Assembly (NCBI RefSeq): GCF_017873605.1
Contig: NZ_JAGGKI010000001.1
Coordinates: forward strand, 496,001-560,000
DNA length: 64,000 nt
Direction of reading: 5' to 3'
Source: Paenibacillus lactis
GTDB lineage: Bacteria > Bacillota > Bacilli > Paenibacillales > Paenibacillaceae
The translations under genes were made by a program, and so were the position numbers. Of the stretch, positions 17,457 to 26,174 are shown piece after piece (the first letter of the stretch is position 1; every line of letters begins with the position of its first letter). Under the pieces are notes generated by a model. The model had not been told where the DNA came from, did not search any database, and saw only the letters and a program-made list of their open reading frames with translations.

Positions 17457-17972
17457 TTACGCTTGTATGCTCGATGCTTTGCTTGCCTGTCTTGAGTGCA
17501 GAACCTTCATCGCGTATCTTGCGATAGGCTGTGCGATCAACACTTCAATCCAGAACGCAATGCCGAAGTTTCGTGGCCAGGTATGGAGGAAGTTTTTAAA
17601 CGGATCCAAACTGATGTGTTTGGTACCTACCATGGGGCCAATAATGGAGAGAAGAAGTGATAATACCGTTACGTTGAGCACAATATTTAATAATACTCTT
17701 GCATTGACCCCATCAGTCTGCCCCAAGAATTTAGGCATCATCTTGCCAACAATCGGGCCAGCGATCAGCTTCACGCATAACACGACGATGACCCACATGA
17801 TAGGAATCACTTTTAGACTATCCAGATAAACCTCTTTGCTGAACCCGCGCTCCAATCCAATAATGATCGGCGCGATCGTGTTGACCGAAATAATCGATAC
17901 GATCAATAAAAATAATATTCCCTCTTTGCCGTTCCTAGGCAGTCTTGTCTCCACGTCCTTCTGGTTTGCCAT
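17457..17972 (-). CDS. Four-helix membrane protein, DUF2798-like
   Basis: The 171-residue product has four strongly hydrophobic segments (for example GILFLLIVSIISVNTIAPII and MWVIVVLCVKLIAGPIVGKM) arranged as two similar halves, each ending near an AGPIVGKM / AQPIARYAM motif. This two-fold layout resembles DUF2798 membrane proteins, whose function is unknown; the match is from memory and moderate. The ATG at 17972 touches its GGAG, so translation may instead begin a few codons later. It is monocistronic with a hairpin behind it. Confidence 0.65.
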   Translation of the reverse strand: MANQKDVETRLPRNGKEGILFLLIVSIISVNTIAPIIIGLERGFSKEVYLDSLKVIPIMWVIVVLCVKLIAGPIVGKMMPKFLGQTDGVNARVLLNIVLNVTVLSLLLSIIGPMVGTKHISLDPFKNFLHTWPRNFGIAFWIEVLIAQPIARYAMKVLHSRQASKASSIQA

Positions 17973-18095
17973 CTCCTATCATCAACCCTTCATCTAATGT
18001 GTCACCGTGTTATTTTAGCGATTTAGGGAGGCTCTTCATAAGTGAACATTCTGTGAATAATTATCCGAATAGAATAGAGAATGAACGTCCGAAAC

Positions 18096-18133
18096 AAAAA
18101 AATCACCAACCGATAACGGATTGGTGATTTTTA
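18096..18133. terminator. Bidirectional terminator after the CarD-type gene
   Basis: Stem AATCACCAAccg / cggaTTGGTGATT flanked by A-rich and T-rich tails on both sides. It lies about 75 bases past the stop of the CarD-like gene and can act in both directions. Confidence 0.8.
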
Positions 18134-18208
18134 TTGTAATAATGAAGTCTGGATCGCATACATACAGTCTCTCTGCCCTCGCCTTGCTGAATTTCGGTCA
18201 GCCAGCGC

Positions 18209-18700
18209 TTACGCCAGCATGCCGTTTACCTTGCCCAATACCGATTCATAGGATGTATCCAAAGCAATTGCCATTTCCTGAAACAAAATATTTTGAGCCG
18301 AAGCTAACATCACTTGATCTTGTTGGTTCAGCTTTTTGTTGTTGCTTTCGGCCTTCTGCTTGTGACGCATTAAGGTGTTGATAATGTTAGCGATCTCCTC
18401 CCGGTCGCCTGATCTAATTAATTTGGAGTAGGTCTGGAAACGCTCCGTATTTTTTTCAATCCATCCCGTGCCCGGCGATTTAAAGGATTGCATGACCTTC
18501 TCGGCTTCCTCCCGATCGATCAGTTCGACCATGAGCAGACTGTCGTTGTCTACTGGCGTGCTAATCTTTAATTTCACGTTGCTTACCGGATGCAGCTCAT
18601 AATAGCGTCTGGTTGTGCCCAAGACTTCTTTCTCGCTGATCCCATCAATTTGGCATATGCCATGAACTGAATAGATAACCAAATGACCCGTTTCAAACAT
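18209..18700 (-). CDS. CarD/CdnL-family transcription regulator
   Basis: The 163-residue protein has an N-terminal CarD/CdnL/TRCF Tudor-like domain (FETGHLVIYSVHGICQIDGI, LHPVSNVKLKISTPVDN), which in this family binds the RNA polymerase beta subunit. A helical C-terminal domain follows (MLASAQNILFQEMAIALDT) that may bind DNA. GAGGAGG precedes the start. It is transcribed divergently from a MarR regulator across twin palindromes that overlap its likely -10 (TATAAT on the minus strand), so it is probably controlled by that repressor. This differs from the constitutive expression usual for housekeeping CarD. Confidence 0.87.
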   Translation of the reverse strand: MFETGHLVIYSVHGICQIDGISEKEVLGTTRRYYELHPVSNVKLKISTPVDNDSLLMVELIDREEAEKVMQSFKSPGTGWIEKNTERFQTYSKLIRSGDREEIANIINTLMRHKQKAESNNKKLNQQDQVMLASAQNILFQEMAIALDTSYESVLGKVNGMLA

Positions 18701-18720
18701 GCTGTTGTCCTCCTCACGTT

Positions 18721-18735
18721 GTCAACTTGGTTGAC
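18721..18735. promoter_or_regulatory. MarR-type operator 1
   Basis: GTCAACTTGGTTGAC is a 15-bp palindrome in the divergent promoter region between the CarD-like and MarR genes. It matches operator 2 at 14 of 15 positions and lies 39 bases away centre to centre. Confidence 0.7.
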
Positions 18736-18759
18736 TATGTACCTCTATTATACACTATC

Positions 18760-18774
18760 GTCAACTTAGTTGAC
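18760..18774. promoter_or_regulatory. MarR-type operator 2
   Basis: GTCAACTTAGTTGAC, the second copy of the palindrome. On the minus strand a perfect TATAAT (18747-18752) lies between the two operators, so a bound repressor would cover the CarD promoter. Confidence 0.7.
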
Positions 18775-18831
18775 GAAGAATCGTGAACTTTTGTATATTG
18801 GTGGAGGAATTGCTGAAAGGAATGATGACCA

Positions 18832-19272
18832 ATGCATGTAGAAGTGAAGACCGTGGATCTGATCGACCTGATAAGCGAACGTCATGTCCTTCTCCGCACC
18901 TTAAACGACCGCTTGTGGCATAAAAGCCATGACCTTCATATATCGAACTCCGAATGGTTTATTATGGCGAGAATCTATAAGAAACAAACGACGATATCCC
19001 ATGTCGCCAAACAAGTGGATATCTCCCGTCAGGCTACCCATAAATTCATTAAAAATCTGGAAGCCAAAGGACTGGTCGAGGTCAGCAGAGCGCAGCATAA
19101 CAATAAAGACAAGTGCATCCGTCTCACGCAGTTCGGCGAGGAGTGCTTTGAGCACAACGAAGCGATCAAGGCAAAGCTTGAGGCCAAAATCATCGCCTCG
19201 ATCGGAGAAGAGCAAGCGGATCAGCTTAAGCGGCTTTTAACGATGGATTGGGGTTTGGGGACGAGTGTTTAA
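18832..19272 (+). CDS. MarR-family transcriptional regulator
   Basis: A 146-residue winged-helix protein. The recognition region reads TISHVAKQVDISRQATHKFI, followed by a wing (LVEVSRAQHNNKDKCIRLT) and C-terminal dimerisation helices, the MarR pattern. It starts 58 bases to the right of the second palindromic operator and is divergent from the CarD-like gene, the standard arrangement for an autorepressor controlling its neighbour. GGAGG and a second AAAGGAA lie upstream of the ATG. The inducing ligand is unknown. Confidence 0.87.
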   Translation: MHVEVKTVDLIDLISERHVLLRTLNDRLWHKSHDLHISNSEWFIMARIYKKQTTISHVAKQVDISRQATHKFIKNLEAKGLVEVSRAQHNNKDKCIRLTQFGEECFEHNEAIKAKLEAKIIASIGEEQADQLKRLLTMDWGLGTSV

Positions 19273-19343
19273 CCTTACCTAGCCCTTGGCTGAAGATCAT
19301 CCGGTTAACCATAATAAATGGATAAGAATCGAGGGTAAGATGA

Positions 19344-20417
19344 ATGAAGCTTCAGCTCCTATTTCATGAATATTTAAATATAAAATTCAACAGAGGCTTG
19401 CCGTCGGTACAGACCGTTGGCTTTGAATATGGCGTTCTGGAAGACGAAAGAGCAGCGTTATTCTTTGTCGATCGCAACGGTCAGGCTTTTGTTGAATGGG
19501 CGTATGATTTACAGCCGGGAGATCCCCAATATGCTGCGAGCCCGGATTGGAAGCCTGTGCTCGCGGACACGTTTAAGCAGCTGGACGTCTACGATGAACA
19601 GATACTCTATTATCTGTTGTTTACCATCAACTCGACGACATCCATTGTTCGAAGCAATCCGTACAACGCCATGAATGATTTGATGAAGAATTATTGTTAC
19701 TTCCAGTTGTCTCAATTAAACGGTGTCTCCCGGTTGAGCGATGAACAGAAGCTTCAATTAAGGGACTTTTTCCTCTTTTTCTACCTGTATGCCCACCCGG
19801 TGAACGAGGAGACGCTTTACGCTTTTTCATTCCACGGTCAGGATTTGGTTCATACGAAAACCGGCATCCACATCGAGCCATATTTCTCGGCGTACCATGA
19901 TTACTACATCGAGCATTTCGATAAGCATCGCGATCAATTAATGATAGCTCCCCATGAAATCGCCGCCTGCAAAAACCTAACGATTGAGCTGCTTAGGTCC
20001 ATCGAGGGAAAGTCGACCAAGCTGGTCTTGCCCCCGGAAGAAGGCTTCGAGGCTGCACTCCGACTGATCAATGATGTGGACGAGATGCTCCATATGTACT
20101 CGGAAAATAAATCAACGGTATTCGACATCATGAGAGATGCTCTCGCAGGCACTCGCTCTATCCCATATCGTGATCATTGCTTCAGCATATTGCTGCAGAA
20201 TTACGTGTGCTATGTTCTTTATTTTGAGTTTGATGAAATTCATCATCTGGTGGACTACTTTAGAGGCACTCCGGCATGGTGCAAGACGATTCTAAATAAA
20301 ATCTTCGCGGATACCATCTTTCTTCAGAAGATCATGCGGCAGAACCGGATCGATATTGCCGATTATGGGAGTGTGATTGAATTCTTCGATGAGGAGGCTC
20401 GGAGGATTTACTTGTGA
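19344..20417 (+). CDS. Uncharacterised 357-residue cytoplasmic protein
   Basis: I do not recognise this family. The protein is soluble, rich in aromatic residues (many Tyr/Phe/His), has no signal peptide or membrane helix, and appears mostly helical. Conserved-looking blocks include FFLFFYLYAHPVNEETLYAF and YRDHCFSILLQNYVCYVLYF. GAGGGTAAG precedes the ATG by about eight bases. It follows the MarR gene by 70 bases with no terminator between, so it may be co-transcribed with it, which is the only functional hint. Confidence 0.7.
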   Translation: MKLQLLFHEYLNIKFNRGLPSVQTVGFEYGVLEDERAALFFVDRNGQAFVEWAYDLQPGDPQYAASPDWKPVLADTFKQLDVYDEQILYYLLFTINSTTSIVRSNPYNAMNDLMKNYCYFQLSQLNGVSRLSDEQKLQLRDFFLFFYLYAHPVNEETLYAFSFHGQDLVHTKTGIHIEPYFSAYHDYYIEHFDKHRDQLMIAPHEIAACKNLTIELLRSIEGKSTKLVLPPEEGFEAALRLINDVDEMLHMYSENKSTVFDIMRDALAGTRSIPYRDHCFSILLQNYVCYVLYFEFDEIHHLVDYFRGTPAWCKTILNKIFADTIFLQKIMRQNRIDIADYGSVIEFFDEEARRIYL

Positions 20418-20610
20418 GTGGCAAGCATCCCTGTTACCTACTCAGGAGCCGATGCTTCACACACTTGCTGTACCTGTCCCCCGCTCTTATAATACCCATT
20501 GATTAAACCCCCTTAGCGCATTACGCTTCCATGTACAGGCAGAGAACTTCCTGCCAGCAGCTCGTTGTGCTAATGGAGACCTTGATGAAATAAACTTGGC
20601 CGGCAGCTTA

Positions 20611-20647
20611 AAAAAGAGCGTTCCCCTCTTTAGGGAAACGCTCTTTT
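20611..20647 (-). terminator. Terminator of the GH85 operon
   Basis: Arms AAGAGCGTTCCCCT and AGGGAAACGCTCTT form a long stem with A-rich and T-rich flanks. On the minus strand it ends in six T residues, 12 bases beyond the GH85 stop codon. Confidence 0.85.
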
Positions 20648-20658
20648 GCTCATTCATA

Positions 20659-23439
20659 TTATTTCAAGCCCAATACCTCAAAGTCATAAATCCGCGCGGC
20701 CGTATCCCCGCCTTGGGTCGCTTTCTCGACTTGAAGACGAACGTACTGTGCGGAGGTAAGCTCGATGGCATGGCTGCTGACCGCTTCCGTATTGTCTTTG
20801 ACCGAAACCGCATCCTTCCATTCCTTGCCGTCCGAGCTTACCTGTATGGTGAATGCCCGCGTGTTGAATGCGGCCGGCTCGCCTCCCGCCTCCGCATGCT
20901 TGATCACGAATTCGCTGATCTTGTGCTCAGCTCCGAGATCCACCGTCAGAGAATGTGGCCCGTCTCCGACCGCACACCATTTGGTGGCGGCATTACCGTC
21001 CACCGCAAATGCAGGTGCTTCCTTCTCATTCACGAAGCTGGATGCTGACGTTTTCTTGCCAAGGGCAAGATTGCCAACGCCATTCTCCGCTTCTCGTGTA
21101 ACCGTGATGAGCTTCTTCCGAACCACGTCCTCGCCAATGCTATTTTTAGCGGTTAACGTCACTTCGAACGTTCCTTCTTCCGGATAGGTCACCTTAGGAT
21201 TCTGCTCCGTGCTGGACGCCGGCTGTCCGCCCGGGAAGCTCCAGCTCCAGGACTCTGTTACTTCCGATGAAAGATCCGTGAATTGTACCGTTTCTCCCGG
21301 TGCGATCAGCGTCTTGTCCGCCTTGAAGGCTGCCGTCGGCTTCGGGTATTCCGGCCAGTCAAAGCTTACGGACGCTGCTTTTCCTTGTTCATAATGGCGG
21401 TTCACCGGAATCACGACCATTTTGGTAGACTGCTCTTTTTGCAGACGCTTCATTTCAGGCACATAATAAACGGTGTTGCCCGTCATGCCCATCAACTCGT
21501 ACTTGCCGTCCGGATGAACCCGGTACACCTGATAATACATTACGTCCTCCGCCTGTTTCGGTGCCTTCCAGGACAACCGTGCATCCCCATAGATTCCGTC
21601 GCGGAAGTCGTTCTCGATCACCTGCAGATCGGTCACCTGGTGCGGCTTCTTCGCCTTGTCATTCACCTGTGTAACGGCCAGTTTGCCGATATTGGCCTGA
21701 TAATTGGCCATATCCGCCGCGGATTCGAATTGAAGCGAAATTCCCGCAATCGTACGTCCTTTGAACTTGTTAAGTCTGACGCTCCCCTGCTTCCAATCCT
21801 GATTCGCGCCTGCCTGGGTCCAGTTGGACGGCTCGAAGAACACATAGTCATCCGGCGCATCGGAGAAGGCCAACCCGATCTTCACCTTGGCATCCTTCGC
21901 ATTATCAGTATAAACAAGCGATACTTCCGTCGTTGCCTCGACCGGGATATCCGCCTTATACAGCTTGATATGGGTAGAAGAACCTTTGCTGACGGGACCT
22001 GCTACCTGAAGCGAGCTGCCTCCGTAGTAGGATTTGCTGAAATCAAATCCAGGCTTGATGGCTTCGCCCTTGCCGTTGGTTTCCGTGATCCAGCGCCAGG
22101 TCGGCAAAATATCCTGCAGACTCCGGTTGCTCCAATCGCTGCTCCGCATCACTTTGCCGTCCACCGCAAACATATGGCCGTTCCCCGTATTAAAATGGGT
22201 GACGAACTCGGAATCAGTAAGCACCGTTTTGGCAACGACATCATGGGCAATCCCTCTCCAGGCGAGCGGGTCGCTTCCTTCAGGCTGGGAGGTATTCGCC
22301 GGGTTCATGCGGGGCCCAGCCCAGAAAATCTGCTCCTTGTTCATATATTCCTCATGCGTCTCAGAGCTGTTGAACGCCCAATCCGGACGGTAAATGCCGA
22401 GGGAAGTGGTCGCTTTCTTGCCTTCCGGGAACACGACCGGCCAATTGAACCTGCTTTCGTAGCCGTTTGCCTCCACATCGATTCCGGCGTACAGATCATA
22501 CGGACTGCGGCCAAGCTCGGCCGCCTTCGCCGGGGAATTCAAGAACGGCGTGATATAATCGTATTTGCCGTTCTTCTCGTCCTTGAACTGCCAGCGGAAA
22601 TCGATAAACATATTGTCGGAAACGCGCTGATTTCCCGCCTGGAAGAACATCTTGTTCTGATCCGTCAAAGCTCCCTGCCACTTCACCGGTCCGTCCTTGA
22701 TCATGGAATCGTACCAGATCACTTCCATGCCCGGTGCCTTCTTCTGCTGAAGATACGTTAAAAATTCAGCCATCTTAGCGGCATCCTCAGGCGTTCCGCC
22801 CTGCGTTTCCTGATTGATGAACCAACCGTCAAATCCGTAATACGCAGCAACCTCAATCAGTTTGTCTGCAACCGGGAAGGATCCGTCCTCCCGCTGCTGT
22901 AACAGATCGTGCAGCCACTGGATTTTGCCTCCATGCTCGGTTTGCGGTAAGAAAACGGTTCCAAACACAGGCACGCCATTCTTGTGGGCTGCATCGATCA
23001 CGTCGGCGCTTGGCGGAACGATCAAGCCTTCACCTGCCGAGCCGCCCCACATCACCAGCTTGTCAATATACTGCCAATTACTGAACGTATACGTATGGAA
23101 CTTCTCCGAGCCTTGGGAAGGAGCTCCGCTTGTGCTTGGATACATGGAAGCAATCGATAGTACCTTCACTTCCTCTTTGGCATGGCTGTTGACCTTATGG
23201 CCCTGAACCCGCTTGGTCTCCAGCTTCACCGTTCCCCGGTTAAAAAGCGCATCCTTATCGGTTGACGGCGACCATTCCAGCAGCGTGTTCGGATACCAAT
23301 AGGACGAATGAGGCTGCGCCGCTTCGGCTTCTCCGGCAAAACCCGTCAGGGCTGCTGCCAGCACGGCTGTGCTCATCCATACGGTCATTCTTCGCTTCCA
23401 CTGAGCTTTAGTAAAATAACCCGGTTTGATTTTTTTCAC
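20659..23439 (-). CDS. Secreted endo-beta-N-acetylglucosaminidase (GH85) with PKD and discoidin domains
   Basis: GH85 enzymes cut the GlcNAc-GlcNAc core of N-glycans, releasing whole glycans from glycoproteins. The start is the GTG at 23439, with AGGAGG nine bases upstream; the in-frame ATG at 23532 lacks this. A signal peptide (about residues 1-42) ends AEAAQP. The catalytic domain (about 45-600) contains YYGFDGWFINQET, whose Asn209 and Glu211 are the expected catalytic pair. It is followed by a fibronectin-like stretch, a PKD domain (LSSEVTESWSWSFPGG) and a C-terminal F5/8 discoidin domain (NLALGKKTSASSF) that probably binds sugar. The gene ends an operon with a sugar ABC transporter, suggesting released glycans are imported. 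Confidence 0.9.
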   Translation of the reverse strand: MKKIKPGYFTKAQWKRRMTVWMSTAVLAAALTGFAGEAEAAQPHSSYWYPNTLLEWSPSTDKDALFNRGTVKLETKRVQGHKVNSHAKEEVKVLSIASMYPSTSGAPSQGSEKFHTYTFSNWQYIDKLVMWGGSAGEGLIVPPSADVIDAAHKNGVPVFGTVFLPQTEHGGKIQWLHDLLQQREDGSFPVADKLIEVAAYYGFDGWFINQETQGGTPEDAAKMAEFLTYLQQKKAPGMEVIWYDSMIKDGPVKWQGALTDQNKMFFQAGNQRVSDNMFIDFRWQFKDEKNGKYDYITPFLNSPAKAAELGRSPYDLYAGIDVEANGYESRFNWPVVFPEGKKATTSLGIYRPDWAFNSSETHEEYMNKEQIFWAGPRMNPANTSQPEGSDPLAWRGIAHDVVAKTVLTDSEFVTHFNTGNGHMFAVDGKVMRSSDWSNRSLQDILPTWRWITETNGKGEAIKPGFDFSKSYYGGSSLQVAGPVSKGSSTHIKLYKADIPVEATTEVSLVYTDNAKDAKVKIGLAFSDAPDDYVFFEPSNWTQAGANQDWKQGSVRLNKFKGRTIAGISLQFESAADMANYQANIGKLAVTQVNDKAKKPHQVTDLQVIENDFRDGIYGDARLSWKAPKQAEDVMYYQVYRVHPDGKYELMGMTGNTVYYVPEMKRLQKEQSTKMVVIPVNRHYEQGKAASVSFDWPEYPKPTAAFKADKTLIAPGETVQFTDLSSEVTESWSWSFPGGQPASSTEQNPKVTYPEEGTFEVTLTAKNSIGEDVVRKKLITVTREAENGVGNLALGKKTSASSFVNEKEAPAFAVDGNAATKWCAVGDGPHSLTVDLGAEHKISEFVIKHAEAGGEPAAFNTRAFTIQVSSDGKEWKDAVSVKDNTEAVSSHAIELTSAQYVRLQVEKATQGGDTAARIYDFEVLGLK

Positions 23440-23566
23440 TCGAAAAAACCTCCTATACGGATAATGATCATGCAGTTTTTCTAGTATTTTACAGGAGCGT
23501 GATGATAAATAGAGAGAAACGGCTATCATCATCAGCCGTTTCTACTCTTCAACCACTTTTTATGCC

Positions 23567-25090
23567 TTACTTGTTCTGTGCTGCCTTCCACTCATCGAAC
23601 TGCTTTTGAGCCTCAGCGATAACTTTGTCGATTCCAGCATCCTGGAACTTTTGTTTTGCTTTTGGCAAGTATTCGTCAGGATCGATGGAGCCGGTATACA
23701 GTGCAGGAATGAATTCCTTCGCTACGTTCGTCACGGCCGCAACTTCTGTTTTGACCGGAGCCGTATCGAAGTTAAAGCCGAATGTAGGTGCTACTACAGC
23801 GGAGCTGTTAAATTTCTCGAATGCTTCCCACTTGTCTTCAGGCTCGCCTTCATGAAGGTACGTCAGGAACATATTGCCGAGCGCAAATCCAGGCATTGCA
23901 TAGTTTTCCTGCATTGCAGGCATATCCTCGATGTATGGCCCTTCAAGCTTCTTGTAATGCGTTCCTTCCAAACCGTATTGAATCATATTACGCAATTTCT
24001 CATCCGTGTTCAGCAGGTTCAAGAACATCATGGCCCGCTCCGGATTTTTGGAATACGAAGAAATCGCCATCATCGAACCCGCTGCGGAGCTGGTGTAAAT
24101 CACCGGATCGTGCATCGGTCTTGTCACAATGTCATATCCTGCGTTTCTGGACCAGCCGAGCTCTGCATATGGCTGCGTAATCTCGCGGTCCACGAGCCAT
24201 TTGCCGGTCTTGATATTATCAATGCCGTCCAGCGTCGCTACATCCTCGCGCACATAACCCGCTTTATAGTATTTGCGCATCGTGGCCAAAGCCGATTTCA
24301 GTTCAGGTGTATCCAGCAGATTCACAAATTTAAAGTCTTTGGTATCAAGGTACATGCCGATCGGAATTTCATCGCCAAGCGGGAAGTCAACCGGCAAGTA
24401 CGGCTTAAAGCTTTTCGGTACGGCGAGCGGTGTAATATCCGCCGGCTCGTTCTCTTTAATCGTTTTCAAAAGCGGCTCCAGATCCTCAAGCGTTGTCACG
24501 TTGGAAATGTCCAGGTTGTACTTATCCAGATACTTCTTGTTGAAACGCCATACAAACTGCTGTGCCAGCTCCTTATTGGCCGGGATGCCATAGTTCACGC
24601 CATTCACCTTCGTTCCTTCGAGGAAACGAGGATCCAGCGCTTCCTTGATGCCCTGTCCATACTGATCAAGCAAGTCATTCAGCGGCTTGAAGGCACCCTT
24701 GGCCGCGTTTGGAAGATAATCAAATGCCCATGAGCTGGTGAAGGCGATGTCGTAATTCTCGCCGGAGCTGGTAATGACCTGCATCCGCTGGCTGTAATCG
24801 CCCCAGTCGATCATGTTGATCTCGATCGTAGCGTTGATTTTCTCCGTCAGGTATTTATTGATCTCCTCTTGAACCTTAGGAAGATCCTTCTGGTTAGGCC
24901 CGATCATGTACATTTTGAGCTTGACCGGGTCCAGCTTGGATGCATCCACCGTGCCGTCGCTCTGAATGGCCGCCTCTTCCTTCGCGGGCTCGCCAGACTT
25001 AGCGCCTTCCTTGCCGCCGCAAGCCGATAATACGACCGTGAGCAAAAGCACAAGAGCAAGGGACAGTATAGAAGCCTTTTTCTTAAACAT
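23567..25090 (-). CDS. Sugar ABC transporter substrate-binding lipoprotein (LipO/DUF3502 type)
   Basis: The 507-residue protein has a lipoprotein signal with lipobox LSAC at about residues 21-24, so it is tethered outside the membrane. The body is a type-1 solute-binding fold (KLKMYMIGPNQKDLPKVQEE) and the C-terminus (FGFNFDTAPVKTEVAAVTNV onward) matches DUF3502, found in LipO-like binding proteins of Paenibacillus and Bacillus. It would capture an oligosaccharide, here most likely an N-glycan fragment freed by the adjacent GH85 enzyme (inference). GGGGG lies upstream of the ATG. The order permease-permease-binding protein-hydrolase on one strand indicates an operon. No ATPase gene is present, as is usual when a shared MsmX-type ATPase is used. 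Confidence 0.9.
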   Translation of the reverse strand: MFKKKASILSLALVLLLTVVLSACGGKEGAKSGEPAKEEAAIQSDGTVDASKLDPVKLKMYMIGPNQKDLPKVQEEINKYLTEKINATIEINMIDWGDYSQRMQVITSSGENYDIAFTSSWAFDYLPNAAKGAFKPLNDLLDQYGQGIKEALDPRFLEGTKVNGVNYGIPANKELAQQFVWRFNKKYLDKYNLDISNVTTLEDLEPLLKTIKENEPADITPLAVPKSFKPYLPVDFPLGDEIPIGMYLDTKDFKFVNLLDTPELKSALATMRKYYKAGYVREDVATLDGIDNIKTGKWLVDREITQPYAELGWSRNAGYDIVTRPMHDPVIYTSSAAGSMMAISSYSKNPERAMMFLNLLNTDEKLRNMIQYGLEGTHYKKLEGPYIEDMPAMQENYAMPGFALGNMFLTYLHEGEPEDKWEAFEKFNSSAVVAPTFGFNFDTAPVKTEVAAVTNVAKEFIPALYTGSIDPDEYLPKAKQKFQDAGIDKVIAEAQKQFDEWKAAQNK

Positions 25091-25205
25091 GTGTTTTCCC
25101 CCTGTATCACTTAATGGTTAATGCTATATTGACACCGCTTACACACCTCAGACGTGAAAGCCGGATTACTCCGGCCGTGTGCGATGCGGGTACAACCTTA
25201 TGAAA

Positions 25206-26153
25206 TTAGCCTTTGACTGAACCTACCGTCAGGCCCTGGACAAAATACCGCTGGAAGAACGGATACGCCATAACAATCGGCAGGGTCGCCAATACGACCA
25301 TCGCCATTCTTACCGTCTCCGTCGGCAGGCTTGCTGCTGCGTCGAAGGAACCGATATTCTGCGCATTCTGCGTCAGAAAGTCCATGTTCTTCTCGATCTT
25401 CATCAGCATGAACTGCAGCGGCGGCGTCGCTTGTGGATCGTTATAATACAGCAAGGCGTTAAACCAGTCGTTCCAGTACCCCAGAGAGCTGAACAAACCA
25501 ATGGTTGCAATCCCCGGGAGCGAAACCGGCAGTACGATTCGGATAAAGGTCAGGAACTCGCCGGCTCCATCGATTTTGGCGGACTCGATAATTTCATCCG
25601 GAATCGTCGTCTGGAAGAAAGTCCTCATGACGATGATCGAGAACGCGCTCAAGGATAATGGAAAGATCAACGCCCAGATGGTGTTCTGCAGATGCAGGAA
25701 CTGGGTCATCACGATATAACCAGGCACCATACCACCTGAGAACAGCATGGTGAAAAATGCAAGGAAGCTGAAGAAGCCTCTGAATTCAAAATTTCGACGG
25801 GACAATGCATAGGCATAAGTCGTAACCAATGCCAGACTCACCAGCGTCCCCAGCACCGTGATCAGAAGCGTTAAGCCGAATGAGGACAAAAGCTCGCTGC
25901 CCGTTTCGAAAATATATTCATACGCTGCCGTACTGAACTGACTTGGCAGCAACCTGAAGCCTTCCGAAACCAGTGTCTGTTCGTCCGTCAGGGAAATAAT
26001 AATAACAAATAGAAACGGAAAGATACAGGAAAACGAGAAGAGGCCGATCACGATATTGAAAATCGTATTCCACAATGGGGAGATGGCGTTGTAGTCTCTC
26101 TTCTTTGAACGCTTTGCCGGTTGATTCGCGGTTTGCGTAGATAGCTGCGTCAT
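25206..26153 (-). CDS. Sugar ABC transporter permease (LplC/YtcP type)
   Basis: A 315-residue inner-membrane permease of the carbohydrate uptake class. It has six hydrophobic segments and the EAA loop ESAKIDGAGEFLTFIRIVLPVSLPG that docks with the ATPase. The C-terminus ends FFQRYFVQGLTVGSVKG, diagnostic of the LplC/YtcP group. GGGAGG precedes the ATG, and the gene starts 21 bases after the stop of the upstream permease, so they are translated from one message. The partner binding protein is the lipoprotein at 23567-25090. Confidence 0.92.
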   Translation of the reverse strand: MTQLSTQTANQPAKRSKKRDYNAISPLWNTIFNIVIGLFSFSCIFPFLFVIIISLTDEQTLVSEGFRLLPSQFSTAAYEYIFETGSELLSSFGLTLLITVLGTLVSLALVTTYAYALSRRNFEFRGFFSFLAFFTMLFSGGMVPGYIVMTQFLHLQNTIWALIFPLSLSAFSIIVMRTFFQTTIPDEIIESAKIDGAGEFLTFIRIVLPVSLPGIATIGLFSSLGYWNDWFNALLYYNDPQATPPLQFMLMKIEKNMDFLTQNAQNIGSFDAAASLPTETVRMAMVVLATLPIVMAYPFFQRYFVQGLTVGSVKG

Positions 26154-26174
26154 GAACGGTACACCTCCCTCGGA

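Noticed and set aside
21283..22761. Long 492-residue open frame on the plus strand
   Set aside because: It lies entirely opposite the GH85 gene, has no recognisable domain, and is rich in His/Arg as expected for a shadow of a GC-rich coding strand.
23606..24733. 375-residue plus-strand frame
   Set aside because: It is the reverse-strand shadow of the binding-lipoprotein gene with no ribosome binding site or family match.
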